A stretch of 64,000 nt of DNA from Camellia lanceoleosa. Taxonomy: Eukaryota > Streptophyta > Magnoliopsida > Ericales > Theaceae. Positions within the stretch are counted from its first letter, which is position 1. Each line of letters opens with the position of its first letter. The notes under the pieces were generated by a model. The model was not told the origin of the DNA, made no database searches, and saw only the letters and a list, made by a program, of their open reading frames with translations. Positions 1 through 12,403 of this stretch are shown in pieces. Location: assembly GCA_025200525.1 (NCBI GenBank), contig CM045761.1, positions 137,890,223 to 137,954,222 on the forward strand, in the 5' to 3' direction. Both the position numbers and the translations under genes were made by a program.

Positions 1-1501
1 TAATCATTTCATTTTCTTTCTCACAAAAATTAAAAAAACTAAAAAATTTATTACAAACGAGACTTTTTAACCCCAGACCAAAAAGTCAAAAGGCTAACTC
101 ACATCCCAAACGAAAGCTTAATATTGTGTTTGGATTAAAAACTTATATATATATATATAAGAAAGAAAGAAAAATGAAAGGAAAGGAAAGGTGAATAAAA
201 TTTAGCTTGTATATTTGGCTCATTTTTTTTTTTTCTTTTTTTCTTTTGCCTCCACAAATTTCTCCTCAATTTTTTGTTCCAAACTCATCCTAAATCTATT
301 ATATTATTGATGTATGTCTTTTTTTTTTTTTATATATTTATTATTTGCATTTATCTTCGTTTTTTATTTTTTTATTTTTTTATATTTGTATGAATTTTTT
401 GTATGCATGTTATAATGTATTGTATAAATGTAGTGCAATTTAACATAAACCCATGAAATTTGTAGATATCTCCTATTAAAAAAAAAATTAAAATTGAGAG
501 TTGACTATTTGTCCAAGTGTCATGTTGTCATTTTTTCTTATTTTATTATAAAGAGTAATGTTACAAATTCCAAAAGTTTTCTTATTTCATTGGTAGGGTG
601 TATATAAAAAGTAATATTATAAAATTTAAAAGTTTTACTAAAATTTTTATTAAATGTTTTATATGGGTATGAGACCCAAATCATGTAGGTACCATGTGGA
701 TCTCACTCCATCTGAGACATTTAATAAAAAATTTAATAAAACTTTTAAAATCTTCAATATTTTTTTTATATATAAATGCTTATGGTTGGGTATGTTGTTG
801 GGCTCAGTGATTTATAAGTAATATAATACTGATCCAATTCAATGAGCTTGAAATGTACCTAGGTAGTGTCTGACTTCTTTTCTCCTGCATTCTAATGAAA
901 TTGACACGATTTGAAGAGTCTCATCTTTGTTATATATCAAGGGTCATGCTATGGTACAAGTGTGTACCCCATACGCTTTTGAAAAGACCAATTTCACAGA
1001 TTATTATTATTTTTAATTTTTTATTACTAATGTGCTATAATTCTTATCAAAATAAATTAGCTTTGATTATTTAAAGAAGAGAGGTTTAATTGAAAGAACT
1101 TGAAATCTATCCAAAAAGCATTCAAAAAATGCTAAGGCCTCAAATTCTTTGTCAAACACTCATACGGATTTAGAAAATTTAATAAAAAAATTTATATTTC
1201 TAACAATACTCAAAAGCATTTTTAAATGGAATTTTATATCTTGAATAAGGAAAACTATTTGTTTACACAATTGATAAAAGTGTGTGAACAAAAAATTCTA
1301 TGATTGATTAAAACAATACTATAGACCCTATTTAAAATTTTATAGACTTTAATTAGAATACATCATTTGTTTAAATTAATTATAAAATGCGTACTGAGAC
1401 CCTAAGCATGGCACAAAATATGCTAAAATATCATGGTTGCAATAAAATTATGTTCTACGAGACAAACCATCTGAGTAATAAATCATGAACCCATCAATCT
1501 A
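1..1501. other. AT-rich intergenic sequence, no gene seen
   Basis: I see no coding sequence here. The stretch is AT-rich, with poly-A/T tracts and a short TA run near 145-165. Phrases around 60-125 (Lys-codon-like 'aaaaagtcaaaaagg' and 'cccaaac') resemble the edge of AT-rich fold-back MITEs found elsewhere in the window. A near-repeated phrase, 'aatttaaaagttttactaaaat', around 620-760 appears in both orientations and may be a small degenerate hairpin element. Confidence 0.6.
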
Positions 1502-1680
1502 TCTATACTATATATTAAATAAAAGAGGGTTTTTAACCCCCAAGGTTTGTGGAAATTTCAATATATCAATCCTAATTTTCTAATTTTTTATTTTTTTTAA
1601 AAAAATTAACCTCAGCATTTATTAACTTCTCTCAACCCACAAGACTTTTTGACTTTTCTCATAATTACTGCAACACTCTT
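1502..1680 (+). mobile_element. Helitron-like 5' end (partial)
   Basis: It begins TCTATACTATATATTAAA after an A, followed by a line about 'ttaacccccaagg' and 'tgtgga'. This matches the start of the Helitron at 2537 and, on the other strand, the start of the one ending at 3738. I found no hairpin plus CTAG 3' end before the next copy, so this is either a truncated copy or an older element whose end has decayed. Confidence 0.45.
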
Positions 1681-1979
1681 TTCAATTTCTCCCACATACT
1701 ATGGTTACACACAAAAATAAAGAAGATAAAAATTTAGCTATGGAACTCAAAAAATATAAGATCTAAATTTGAATTATGATTTAGTAATATAATTATCTAT
1801 TTTTTTGATGTATATCTATCAAAATTTTAAATCACTTAATGGGATAAATTAATCAATTTTCTAAAATTATTGATTTTTTTAAAAAAAAACTATTGACTGA
1901 TTTATTTATTTAATCACAAAAATATTTCATAATCTCTCCATCCTAATCTCTCTCACCAATTTTCAAAAAATAATATTAA

Positions 1980-2245
1980 GGCCAAGTTTGGCATATTGCA
2001 AAAAAATCAAAAAGTTACTCAAAAAGTTAAAAAGTTAACACTATTCACCAAAAGTCAACAATTACGGCTGCACAACTCTCAATCCTAATTTTTCCTTACA
2101 AATCAATTTTTATAATTTTTTATTACACATTTTTCTATAAAAAGTCAAAAAGTTAACCCGAACATTCATATTTTCTTCCTCAATTTTTTAGTCCAAAAAG
2201 ATAAAAAAGTACACTTATTTAGGACATCCCAAACAACCCCTAAAG
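1980..2245. mobile_element. AT-rich fold-back MITE remnant
   Basis: It starts near 'aaggccaagtttggcata' and ends near 'catcccaaacaacccctaa', with many 'aaaaagtcaaaaagtt' phrases. The layout (TTTGG-type left edge, CCAAAC-type right edge, 'aaaagtcaaaa' arms) resembles the clearer fold-back element at 57448-58040. I did not find a target duplication. Confidence 0.35.
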
Positions 2246-2536
2246 CTTGTCTTCCTTCCCTCTTTTCCAAAAAATCAGATAATATTTTTCATGAAAGTTG
2301 TAGACATCTATCTATATTTTATATATTATATTATAACATAACAAAAAATAAAAACTAAAAACTAAAAATCAAATATACAAACAGAGTAAATTTATAAATT
2401 TGATTTTTATTTATTTAGTTAACATCTTTCTTTTACATCTCAATATCCAATTTTAAGTTTTAAAAATCTTTAAAGTTTATCTCAATAAATTTAATTTGAA
2501 AATATGTCCCACCATATCTATATCTATATCTATATA

Positions 2537-2965
2537 TCTATGCTTATTATATATTAAGCAAAATGAGAATTTTAACCCCCAAGGCCTGTGGGAGCTTCAA
2601 TATCTCAATCTAAATTTTTTAAATTTTTTATTAAAAAAAAATTCAGTATTTATTGATTTGCTCAAAATTCTCTGATCAGTATTTATTAACTTTTTTCAAT
2701 CCACATATCTTTCTACATGCCTGTATTTATTGATACAATCCCATGATCAACATTTAAAATTTACTCATACAAATAATTATAGATACAATCCGTATATAGT
2801 TACTGCAGTACCCTTTTCAACTTCTCCCATACACTATGATTAGTGATAAGATTATTAAATTATTTTTATAAAAAATCTTAAAAAATATATTATATATATT
2901 AAAAAAATTTAAAATAAATATAAATATCTATAATTAACTCGTGCATAACACGAGTGATAGACTAG
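2537..2965 (+). mobile_element. Non-autonomous Helitron
   Basis: The 5' end is TC (TCTATGCTTATTATATATT) directly after an A. The 3' end has a short hairpin, CTCGTG-cataa-CACGAG (2938-2954), followed by a few bases, then CTAG (2962-2965) and a T. This is the classic Helitron signature: 5' TC, 3' hairpin then CTRR, insertion between A and T, no target duplication. At 429 bp it has no room for a Rep/helicase gene, so it must be mobilised in trans. Confidence 0.78.
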
Positions 2966-3256
2966 TTAAATTGTAAATAAAAATGCCATCAAATATAATA
3001 GAGTTTTAGGGAAGCCTTTTTGATATTCCTCACAGTTGATCCATCTGGTGGCATCATTAATTTTGAGTTATCTGCTATTCATTGACCATAATCTCTCCGG
3101 AGGAAGCGCAGCAAAATAAATAAATAAATTAATAATAATGCTCCAACAACTTGACCATACAAGACAAACCAGCTTTGGCTTTTGGACCATTGCAGACTTT
3201 GCAACGTTTCAGCTCCAACCACTTGGTCCTTTGCCTCAAAAGTCCCTAGTCCACGC

Positions 3257-3258
<2 letters not shown>

Positions 3259-3295
<37 letters not shown>
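3259..3295. repeat. (CT)n microsatellite
   Basis: An uninterrupted CT run of about 18 units. The Ser-Leu and Arg-Glu repeats it encodes on the two strands are not genes. Confidence 0.9.
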
Positions 3296-3298
<3 letters not shown>

Positions 3299-3321
3299 CA
3301 TTGTATTTGATTTAAAATTAA

Positions 3322-3738
3322 CTAGCCTATCACACGTGCTATGCACAGGATAATTATAAATATTTATATTTGTTTTCATTTTTTTTAATATATAAATTAA
3401 ATATATGGAGTTTGACCGAGGAGTTTGAAAGAATTTAATAAGTGTTTATTTATTTATTTAAGAGGCATTTACACAATAATTACATGGGTCTCTTGGGGAT
3501 GTAAAAAGTAAGAAAATTAGAATTTCATTTATTGCGTTATTCATTTAATAAGTGTAATTATTATAAATTAAGTGTTTATTGTAATCAATGGTGTAATTAT
3601 TACAATCTTTGAACCAATCACCAATCACCAAGTCAATTTTTTTTAAAAAAAATATTAAAAAATTAAGAAATTAGGATTGACATGTTGGAGCTTCCACAAG
3701 CTTTGGGTTTTAAAAGACCCTTTTCTTTAATATATAGA
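3322..3738 (-). mobile_element. Non-autonomous Helitron, inverted copy
   Basis: Read on the minus strand it starts TCTATATATTAAAG after an A (3739) and ends with a GTGC...GCAC hairpin around 3332-3347, then CTAG at 3325-3322 followed by T. It shares with the 2537 copy the 5' sequence, the 'acccccaagg/aacccaaag' line and the CTAGT-type end, so both belong to one family in opposite orientation, 356 bp apart. Confidence 0.75.
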
Positions 3739-3991
3739 TGTTGAATGGATGTAATAACTATTTCTTAATTTTTTTTATGAAAAATGATATATAAATTTAT
3801 TTTTTAACCTCAATCATTTGTAAGAGAGATAATTTATAATAATTAGAGATGATATGAGAAAGAAAAATTGTCTTAAATATTATGATTGATTATCATATCA
3901 TTGGGTTTAAAAAATAGGTTTAACTTTTGATTTTGAATAGAAATATATATATATATATATATTTTTTTATAGGGAGATCATTTATATATTA

Positions 3992-4428
3992 GGAAAAATT
4001 ATGCAAACAGTCCTTGTAATTTACACAATGTGTCGATTTGGTCCCTATAGTTTCAATTTGCTCGATTTTGCAACTTAATTTAACGAATTGTATCATTTCA
4101 GTCCAATAAATAACAGTTGTTAAGTTAATTAAACGGAAAGTCAAACAATGTATCAATTTGGTCCCTGTATTTTTCACAATGTGTCAATTTAATCCCTGTC
4201 AAAATCAAGAAAATTAAAAGTATAGAGACCAAATTAACACATCATGTAAAGTATAGGGATCAAATTGACATATTGTTTGACCTTCCGTTAAATTAACTAA
4301 ATAATCGTTATTTATTGAGTTAAAATGACACAATCCATTAAATTAGGGAGCAAAATCAAACAAATTGAAATTACATAAACCAAATTGACACATCGTGTAA
4401 ACTATAGAAACTATTTGCATAATTTACC
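3992..4428. mobile_element. Fold-back MITE with ~200-bp arms
   Basis: The left arm (starting GGAAAAATTATGCAAACAGT) and the right arm (ending ACTATTTGCATAATTTACC) are reverse complements over about 200 bp each. Both carry the phrases 'tttacacaatgtgtc', 'tttggtccctata' and 'ttcaatttg'. The arms meet near 4200-4225. Single-strand RNA or DNA from this element would form one long hairpin. The short ORFs read across it are artefacts of the arms. The flanks are AT-rich, so a target duplication cannot be assigned. Confidence 0.75.
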
Positions 4429-4624
4429 CTACATAATTATGGTGAATAACGAACTAAATGTGATGTAAATTCTAATAAAATTAGAATTACATTCTATTAA
4501 ATCAAGTAATATCTAAAAAAATGGTATACAAGATGTTTAAACTCCATTGTTTATGATTCTTGCTCACAATTGATAATTAGTATAAAGTGATACACAAACA
4601 ACACTTATATATATGTATATATAT

Positions 4625-4740
4625 ATAATCATCTACAACAATATGCAACAATAATGTTTTACAAATTAAGAACCATAACAATATAATCATCTACAACAAT
4701 ATGTAACAATAATGTTTTACAAATTAAGAACCATAACAAT
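4625..4740. repeat. Tandem duplication, 58-bp unit x2
   Basis: Two adjacent, nearly identical 58-bp units (4625-4682 and 4683-4740) start 'ataatcatctacaaca' and differ by one base (atgcaaca / atgtaaca). They are bounded by TA dinucleotide runs on both sides (about 4606-4626 and 4740-4758). Confidence 0.85.
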
Positions 4741-4839
4741 ATATATATATATATATATTAATTTAAAATAAAAATTAACATAAAATATGCCACCAAGTGA
4801 GAAATGTGAATTGAAAACAACTAGTGTAGGTGAATTAAT

Positions 4840-5075
4840 TAAGGCTTTGTTTGATTAAGTTGGTTGGGATTAAAAAAATATAAAAGACAAAATATGTTAA
4901 ATAAGTTAATAAGATAGAATATTATAATCATTTCACTTTTTTAAAAGAATTTAAAAAGTCAAACACAATTTGCCAAATAAATTTTTTAATCCAAAATTAA
5001 AAAAGTCTTAACTCCAAAAAATTAGCTAAATTTTTTTTTTTGCCAAACATCAACCAAGAATATTCCATTATTATT
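4840..5075. mobile_element. AT-rich MITE-like remnant
   Basis: It starts 'aaggctttgtttgattaag', ends 'tttgccaaacatcaacc', and has 'aaaaagtcaaaca' and 'aaaaaagtcttaac' arms, as in the 57448-58040 element. The degenerate inverted ends are the only support. From 5076 to 5766 I see only AT-rich intergenic sequence with a TA run at about 5316-5332. Confidence 0.35.
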
Positions 5076-5771
5076 AAGGAGTTAGGTTAATGGATCATAT
5101 TTTGACCTTGTTGTTACGCTCAGCTTCTTCCGCAATTGGTGAAAAATTATTCAGTAATCATTAAATCACGCGACACATGTCACACTTTAATTATAAATCA
5201 TGTCTTCTATTAAGTCCTTTTTGGCAGCACCATTTGCTCTATAGTCAGAATTAGGCGAGGATTATGAAGGGTTGTTACTTTCTATTTTTGTGAAAATTTA
5301 TGTTTACTATAACACTTTTATATATATATATATATATCTTATTTCATAAATAAAATAATATCTTAATATAAAAGATATATATCTCATTCATCTCCTATCT
5401 TGTATTCTTTTTTTTATTTTTTCCCAAATTTTTTTTCATCTTATTAGAAATTGTTTCTATAATATTTGAATTTTTTTTATGTGTATATATACAATTTATA
5501 TATCGTATTGTATATACATGTATGTTTGTTTATATAGTAAAAAAATATTATTTATCTTTTAACTCTTGCGATGATAAAATTCTGATTCCGTGTCTATCTA
5601 TAATAAAATACATTTTTAATCTTTTTTAAGTACTATCATTTAATACATTCTTTGTAAATATCTTAAGAATACTCGTTAACAAAAATTTATTAATTTATTG
5701 ACAAATTTGAGTCACATTATTACCTTACTTATTCCATCAATCAACTCAACTATGAAACACCACGTGATATT

Positions 5772-6491
5772 TGTTGTTCAAAATTGTGAAAGTAAATAAA
5801 TAGATTTATGAAGAAAACAAATTATATACCAAGAACATATGCTAATAATTACAATTAAATTTCAACAGAAATACACAAAACAATAAAAGGGTAAAGAGAC
5901 GAAACCGAAACCGGCACAGAAGCAATTTCCTTAAAATAGATTTCGCCACCTCACGGGTCGAGTGCTTGAGGAAACCCGGCGTCTGTCTCCCAGGATACAA
6001 CGGTCAAAACCAGTTACGGCAGAAGCACTATCTGTCTAGCTTAGCGAACAAAACAATGGCAGCACTCTCTCACAATAGGAACTATCTAGCAAACTGACTT
6101 GTAAAATGGAAGTAAAAATTTCTATATTGAAACATGACAGGAGGGTCTCAATTTATACATGTATAGGGCAGAGAGGAAAAGTCTCCAGCCTTTAAGGCTA
6201 GTCATTAAAACACCAAGCATTCATAGCCCCTTTCCATAAAATGAAAAGTATGGATGCCCAAAGAATTCACACCCTTTAGCTAAGAAAAAAGATTTAAATA
6301 CTCTTTAAAATCCTATTCATGAATCTAACATCATGAAACAATTTCTTGGCAATTTCTTATTCAAAACCCAATGGTTTTTGGCTCACTTGGACCCAACAAA
6401 AAAAATTGGTTAGGACCTACTTTAATATTTAATTAAAGTCACCACACTTTAATATTAAATAAAAGTTCCCAAAAAACTATTTTTTCCAACA
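5772..6491 (-). repeat. Copia 3' LTR
   Basis: 720 bp, TGTTGTTCAA...TTTTCCAACA as written on the plus strand. It is the downstream LTR because the element reads on the minus strand. It keeps the same TATA-like motif as its partner (minus-strand TATAAAT at 6157-6151). Confidence 0.92.
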
Positions 6492-6500
6492 ATCTCCCAC
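6492..6500 (-). other. Copia polypurine tract
   Basis: On the minus strand GTGGGAGAT sits immediately before the 3' LTR start (TGTTGG). A purine-rich tract abutting the 3' LTR is where plus-strand DNA synthesis is primed. GGGAGAT followed by TGTTGG is a common copia junction. Confidence 0.75.
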
Positions 6501-7052
6501 ATGAATAAAAATTGACCGAAAAACTCAACAAACGGACATCGTTCAACAATAAAGACTCTGAGAGAGAGTACAACGGACTAACCCTGACATCAGAGAAGGT
6601 AACTTTTGGCTTTAAACCTCTCCCAGTGAAAATCTATCGAGTTTACTGGTAAATCAGTGAATAAGACATCTTGAACTGCTCTACCGTTTATTTAAACTGA
6701 GACAACAGATCTCACACAGGAATTACTCCTACCACTATTATGTTCTCACTGGTGTGCCCTGTGTGGCTCTGGACACTAGCCTGGTTCAGTGAGTGGTTTC
6801 AAAGAATCTTGGCCTGCCCAATTCTTCTAGAAGCGGCCCCACTTCAAACTCACATAGGTGACTCTACTAAAGTATCCTACAATACTCAGCTCAACAGCTT
6901 AACACATAAGAGTCATTAAAAGCTCAGCTTATCCTCTACACTTGCAGGTATCACTGATAGAAGGAATGGCTGGAGGTTTAACCTCCTCAGTGACATACCA
7001 CCGTTACACGCAATTAGGTTGTCCGATTGAACCTAGATCTTGGGATCTCTAG
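6501..7052 (-). other. Copia 3' untranslated region
   Basis: No domain is recognisable between the end of the RNase H frame and the polypurine tract. The sequence is of ordinary composition and contains stops in all frames. Confidence 0.5.
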
Positions 7053-7257
7053 TCAACTAGGTTGAATTTCCATTCCGGTAACTTCCAAAGGCCTTAACCC
7101 CATTCCTTTTGACGACGTTTCGACTAATACTCGACTTAACCCTTTGGTTAGCGGATCCGCAATGTTGTCCTTAGACTTTACATAGTCTAAAGAGAAAACT
7201 CCATTCGAGAGTAGTTGTCGTATGGAATTATGTCTACGACGGATATGTCTAGACTTT

Positions 7258-7289
<32 letters not shown>

Positions 7290-8711
7290 TGCAGATTGAC
7301 AATCACAATGAATACAAATAGCTGACACAGGTTTAGACTAACGTGGAATATCTTCAATGAAATGGCGAAGCCATTCTGCTTCTTCCGTTGCTTTATCCAA
7401 AGCAATAAACTCTGATTCCATTGTTGATCTAGATATACATGTTTGCTTGGAAGATTTCCAAGACACGGCTACCCCACCAAGAGTGAACACATATCCACTA
7501 GTGGACTTTGAGTCCTTTATATCTGATATCCAATTCGCGTCACTATATCCTTCAAGCACCGCTGGATATCGAGTATAATGCAGCCCATAATCCCGAGTGT
7601 AGCGTAAATACCTTAACACCCACACAATGCCTTTCCGATGAGAAGCATCAGGATTACTTGTGTATCTACTAAGCCTGCTAACCGAGTAAGCTATATCTGG
7701 CCTAGTACAACTCATCAGATACATTAAACTTCCAATTACCCGAGAATATTCTAACTGAGAGACACTCTCTTTATTATTCTTGGTAAAGTGTAGACTTAAG
7801 TCTACAGGTGTCGATGACACACTCGTATCTGATCCACTAAACTTCTCAAGTATCTTATCAACATAATGAGACTGAGAAAGTACAATTCCTCCAGAGATTC
7901 TGGTAATCATAATTCCCAGAATAACATCTGCAATGCCCATATCCTTCATGTCAAATTTAGAGTTTAACAACTTCTTGGTAGTTTTGATCATTTCATCGTA
8001 ACTACCTATAATGAACATATTATCAACATATAGACACAAAATGACATTGCCTCTGTCAGTGTCTTTGACATAAATACACTTGTCACATTCATTGATTCGA
8101 AACCCATTTGACAACATTACATTGTCAAACTTCTCATGCCATTGTTTAGGCGCTTGCTTCAAACCATACAGAGATTTGACAAGTTTACAGACTTTCTTGC
8201 TTTGTCTTGGAGCTGAAAATCCTTCAGGTTGCTCCATGTAGATTTCTTCATTCAAATCCCCATTTAAGAAAGCTGTCTTTACATCCATCTGGTGTATCTC
8301 AAGATTGCGCAAAGCTGCTATCGCAATCACTATGCGAATGGATGTTATCCTAGTTACAGGTGAGTACGTATCAAAGTAATCCAGGCCTTCTCGTTGCCTG
8401 TACCCTTTGATAACGAGCCTCGCCTTATACTTGTCAATTGACCCATCGGCCTTCATCTTTCGTTTAAAAATCCATTTGCAGCCTAAAGGCTTGCAACCTG
8501 GAGGTAAATCTACCAACTCCCAGGTGTGGTTCTGTAAAATGAAGTCAATCTCACTTTTGATCGCTTCTTTTCATAAAGGACTCTCAGGAGAAGTCATAGC
8601 TTCGTAGAAAGTTTGAGGTTCGTTCCCAACCATATAAGTCAAGAAGTCTGGACCAAAAGATTTGGATGTCCTAGCCCTTTTACTCCTTCTGGGCTCGTCT
8701 AAAACCTCAAT
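7053..8711 (-). pseudogene. Copia pol, reverse transcriptase and RNase H portion
   Basis: The main frame runs 8516-7338 and resumes in the same frame at 7328-7053 after one stop codon. The RT shows the copia hallmarks FLNGDL, PEGF and LYGLKQAP, but the catalytic box reads YVDN instead of YVDD (a GAC-to-AAC change), which should abolish polymerase activity. RNase H follows: SGYVFTLGG...SWKS and ESEFIAL, then DCQSAIGKA and the C-terminal ADPLTKGL. Another in-frame TGA lies upstream near 8572, where the family normally has Trp. The DNA- and RNA-copying and RNA-removal functions belong to the virus-like particle stage of retrotransposition. The 552-nt link to the integrase block at 9068 keeps the same frame. 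Confidence 0.9.
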
Positions 8712-10309
8712 TTAATTATCACCTGGATTATCAACATGATCATCCTCACTAGCAAGCTCATCAAATTGCTCCAAAGACCTTGGAACTCCTGCATGGGTTC
8801 GGCAAGGAAAAATATCTTCAAAGAAACATGCATTCCTCGACTCCATGATGGTATTCCTGTGTATGTCTGGAATTTCAGACTTATGAACAAGAAACCGATA
8901 TGCACTACTATTATGTGCATAACCAATGAATATACAATCCACAGATTTCGGGCCTATCCTAACCCGTTTGGGTGTAGGAATCGCCACTTTTGTAAGACAC
9001 CCCCATATTCGTAAGAATTTATACGAAGGCTTAACGCCTTTCCATAACTCGTACGGCGTCTTGTCCACATTCTTCTGAGGTACTTATTTATAATGTAATT
9101 TGCAGAGAGAATTGCTTCCCCCCATAAGTTCTATGGCAATCCAGAACTTATCAACATTACATTCATTATTTCCTTTAGCGTCCTATTCTTCTGCTCAGCA
9201 ATCCCATTAGGCTGAGGAGAATAAGGCGCCGTGGTTTGGTGGATAATCCCAGATTGAGCACAAGTCTCAATAAACGGAGATTCATACTCACCACCACGAT
9301 CACTTCTTAGAGCCTTAATCTTGCGGCCTACTTGATTCTCAACTTCATTCTTATAAAGAACAAACTTGTTAAGCGCCTCATCTTTGCTTTTGAGCAAAAA
9401 GACATAACAATACTTAGTGCAATCATCAACAAAAGTGATGAAGTACTTATTACCACTACGTGATTGTATAAATTTTAAGTCACACACATCACTATGCACT
9501 AAATCCAACAGTTCTGAACTTCTCTCAATAGAATGAAACGAAGATCTTGTCAACTTCGCTTCAACACAAGTTTCACACTTGTGTTTCAGATTAATCTTAA
9601 AAGATGGTATGTGATCTAACTTGATTAATCTACGTAAATTCACATGTCCTAGTCTACCATGCCACAAATTGGAAGACTCAAGCATGTAAACAGAAGAAGA
9701 TGCACCTTTATTCATCTTTGGAATAACAGTCATAACATTGAGTTTAAACATACCCCCCAACATATAACCCTTACCCACATACATTCCGCTTTTGGTAAGA
9801 ACAACCTTGTCGGACTCAAAAACCATGTGAAAACCATGTTTACTAAGAAGAGACCCTGAGACAAGATTTTTACGAATGTCCGGAACATACAGGACTTCGT
9901 TCAAGGTCAGCTCCTTTCCTAACGTCAACTTCAGGACCACCTTTCCTTTCCCCTTAACAATCGAGGTAGCAGAGTTTCCCATAAACAACTTCTCACCGTT
10001 TGTAATCGGTACGAAAGTTGTAGACAGTTTTTGCTCGGAGCAGATGTGGCGTGTAGCCCTAGTATCAATCCACCATTCTCTTGGGTTTGAACCCACCAGA
10101 TTCACCTCAGAGACAATGGCAGACAAGTGCATATCATCCTCCTCATGGGAGTGCTCTTGTAAGTCTGCCATATGAGCACGAGGTTTGGTCTTGTATGGCT
10201 TCTTCGCGTCACTAACTTTGATGCCCCTCGTTACCACAATTATAACACTTCCCAAAGAACCGATAACCAGGTTCCTGCGGCTTGTAAACCGATTTCTTTG
10301 CAACACCAC
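8712..10309 (-). pseudogene. Copia pol, protease and integrase portion
   Basis: Frame 10309-9131 continues in a shifted frame at 9068-8712. The protease site reads WWIDTRATRHIC: the family has DTG, so the catalytic glycine is now arginine (a G-to-A type change). The integrase zinc-binding HHCC is visible (HGRLGH...CETCVEAK), followed by the DDE core: first Asp in LVHSDVCD, second in LRSDRGGEYES, Glu in NGIAEQKNRTL. The frame then stops (TAG) where the family normally has Gln before NLWGEA, and a frameshift near 9070-9080 precedes DKTPYELWKG. The C-terminal integrase region GCLTKV...FIGYAHNSSAYR is recognisable. It ends at a TAA just before the RT block. Confidence 0.9.
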
Positions 10310-11133
10310 CCCTTGGCCCCAACTTAGAGCTCTTGTTCACAGGGGGCTTCTTCCTTATCCCAGAAGATTTGCCATGCTCAACGACATTGGCCTTTACTGA
10401 GAAGGTACTCCCTCCTTTCTTTCTATTATCCTCTTCAATCCGGAGTCGGACAACCAGCTCTTCAACAGACATTTCCTTGCGCTTGTGCTTCAAGTAATTT
10501 TTGAAATTCTTCCAACCATTGGGAAGTTTCTCAATGATCACAGCAACTTAGAATGACTCGTTCAAAGACATCCCCTCAGCACGAATTTCATGCAAGATCA
10601 CTTGGAACTCCTGGATTTGGCTTATCACAGTTTTAGAATCTACCATTTTAAAATCAAGGAAACGGCCAACCACAAATTTCTTTGCCCCGGCATCCTCAGT
10701 CCTGTATTTTTTCCAGAGATTCCCATAATTCTTTTGCTGAGCTCTTGGAACAAAACACACTATAGAGTGAGTCTGCCAAGCTGTTGAACACATAGTTCCG
10801 GCAAAGATAGTCTGTCTGCTTCCATGTGTCAAGCGCCATGACTTTCTGCCTGTCAGGCTCATTCTCTGCCACGGCTGGAGGATCTTCACTCAGAACCTTG
10901 GCAAGGTTTAGCGTGGTCAAGTAAAACAGCATCTTTTGCTGCCATCTCTTAAAGTTTTTCCCGGCAAATTTTTCTGGGCGCTCATGGTGACTAAGCGGTC
11001 CTCCCGGAACAGTCGGAGTAACACCAGGGTTGACCACAAAGGTCACAGTAGTAGGGGTTGGCAATCCAGTTGCCCCGGGGTTCAAATCCCCACCAACATT
11101 AGCAGTAGCAGCAACATCAGTGATAGTTTCCAT
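10212..11133 (-). pseudogene. Copia gag (nucleocapsid) remnant
   Basis: The start is Met at 11133. The first frame runs to 10696, then the reading moves to the frame 10889-10212, with an in-frame TAA at 10550-10548. Recognisable gag segments are [20 protein letters not shown] near the N-terminus (copia gag-type start) and a C-terminal zinc knuckle CYNCGNEGH. Just after that His a one-base shift moves the reading into the protease frame, and the fourth zinc ligand appears to be lost (SDAKK where the family has Cys). The protein would form the virus-like particle shell and bind RNA. Two frameshifts and one stop make it non-functional. Confidence 0.85.
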
Positions 11134-12403
11134 TTCTGAAAATTACACCAGAATATTACTTCTGTGTTTCTAGAAATTAAACTTAACCCATAGAAAATCC
11201 CTTAGAAGAAAAATTAATTCAAAAATTAATCTCACCACAAAACTTAGAATCGAACATGGTCAAGAAAGTTCCCAGGAAGACTGGAGGGGTCACATCGGTC
11301 CCACTTAAAACCCAGTTAACCTTTTGATAAAACTTTTAAGAGCATGTTAACTCCTAGTCCGTGATAAACAAATTAAGAATTAAATTTTCTTAGGGATGAA
11401 CTAGGTTAAAGCAAACCAGGGTCCAAAACTTTTACAAGCAATGTAAAACCATTGCTACAACAATATAAGCAAATAAAACTTGTTATTACAAATTGGTAAA
11501 CAAATCAATTACATCTCAAGCAAACACGCTTCAAACATTTTGATAAAATAGTCAATCCATAAGGATTCTATTTAGTCCAAAAGCTTTTCCACGCTTAGGT
11601 ATTCCTACTCAACACAAACGTTAGTAGTCCAAACATTTTTGTTTTTACATCCCAAATTCTGTTCATTTGGTTTTATATTTGTTTTTCGCATTGGTATCCC
11701 TACAAAGAAAGTTAGTAGCAAATCACAACAAAATACAAACAAATAATCTAAAAAATTTAATTATAATAAATAATTGAAACTATCTAGCCAACTATTAATT
11801 ATATAAGTAACCAACTAATATAAGGTACCAAAACAAATACAATTTGTAACTTCAAAATTAAATTACAATTTTAAAATAAAGTTCAATACTCATGAGTCAT
11901 GAATGAAATTAATTCATAATAAACATTTAAACTAATAACTCCAAATAGATAAGTCAAATTTAAAGTTAATGCATCCAATTAAATAATTCAGATTAATGCA
12001 CCTAATTAAATAATTCAGATTAATCATATACACAATTCATAAAACTCTATAACTCCAAATACATTAAATTATGTAATCTAACCTAGAAAATAATAAGCAT
12101 GTCAAAATTGCAACATCCATAAATTATATTTTATAACCTTAAAATTCATGCAAATCATGGTAGGGAAATGATGAACCATACGCGTAAAACAAGATCATAC
12201 TAATACAATTAAGTATGCAAATTATAATAGAGCATTCTAATTAAACTAAGCAATTAGAGAGTACTATTGCATAATTTACAATTATTGAAATAGTGAGCAA
12301 TTCCGCAACAATTCCTAGTAACATTATACAAAGCTAACCTAATAGTCTAAATAAATCTATTCGATCAATTTCATAGAAAAGATATATAAAATCTGTTTTA
12401 AGC
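11134..12403 (-). other. Copia 5' leader between LTR and gag
   Basis: 1.27 kb of AT-rich non-coding sequence. The minus-strand sequence right after the 5' LTR (AGCTTAAAACAGATTTT) does not match the usual methionine-tRNA primer site TGGTATCAGAGC, so I cannot assign a primer. A near-perfect 20-bp phrase ('taattaaataattcagatta') is repeated at about 11976-12022. Nothing else stands out. Confidence 0.5.
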
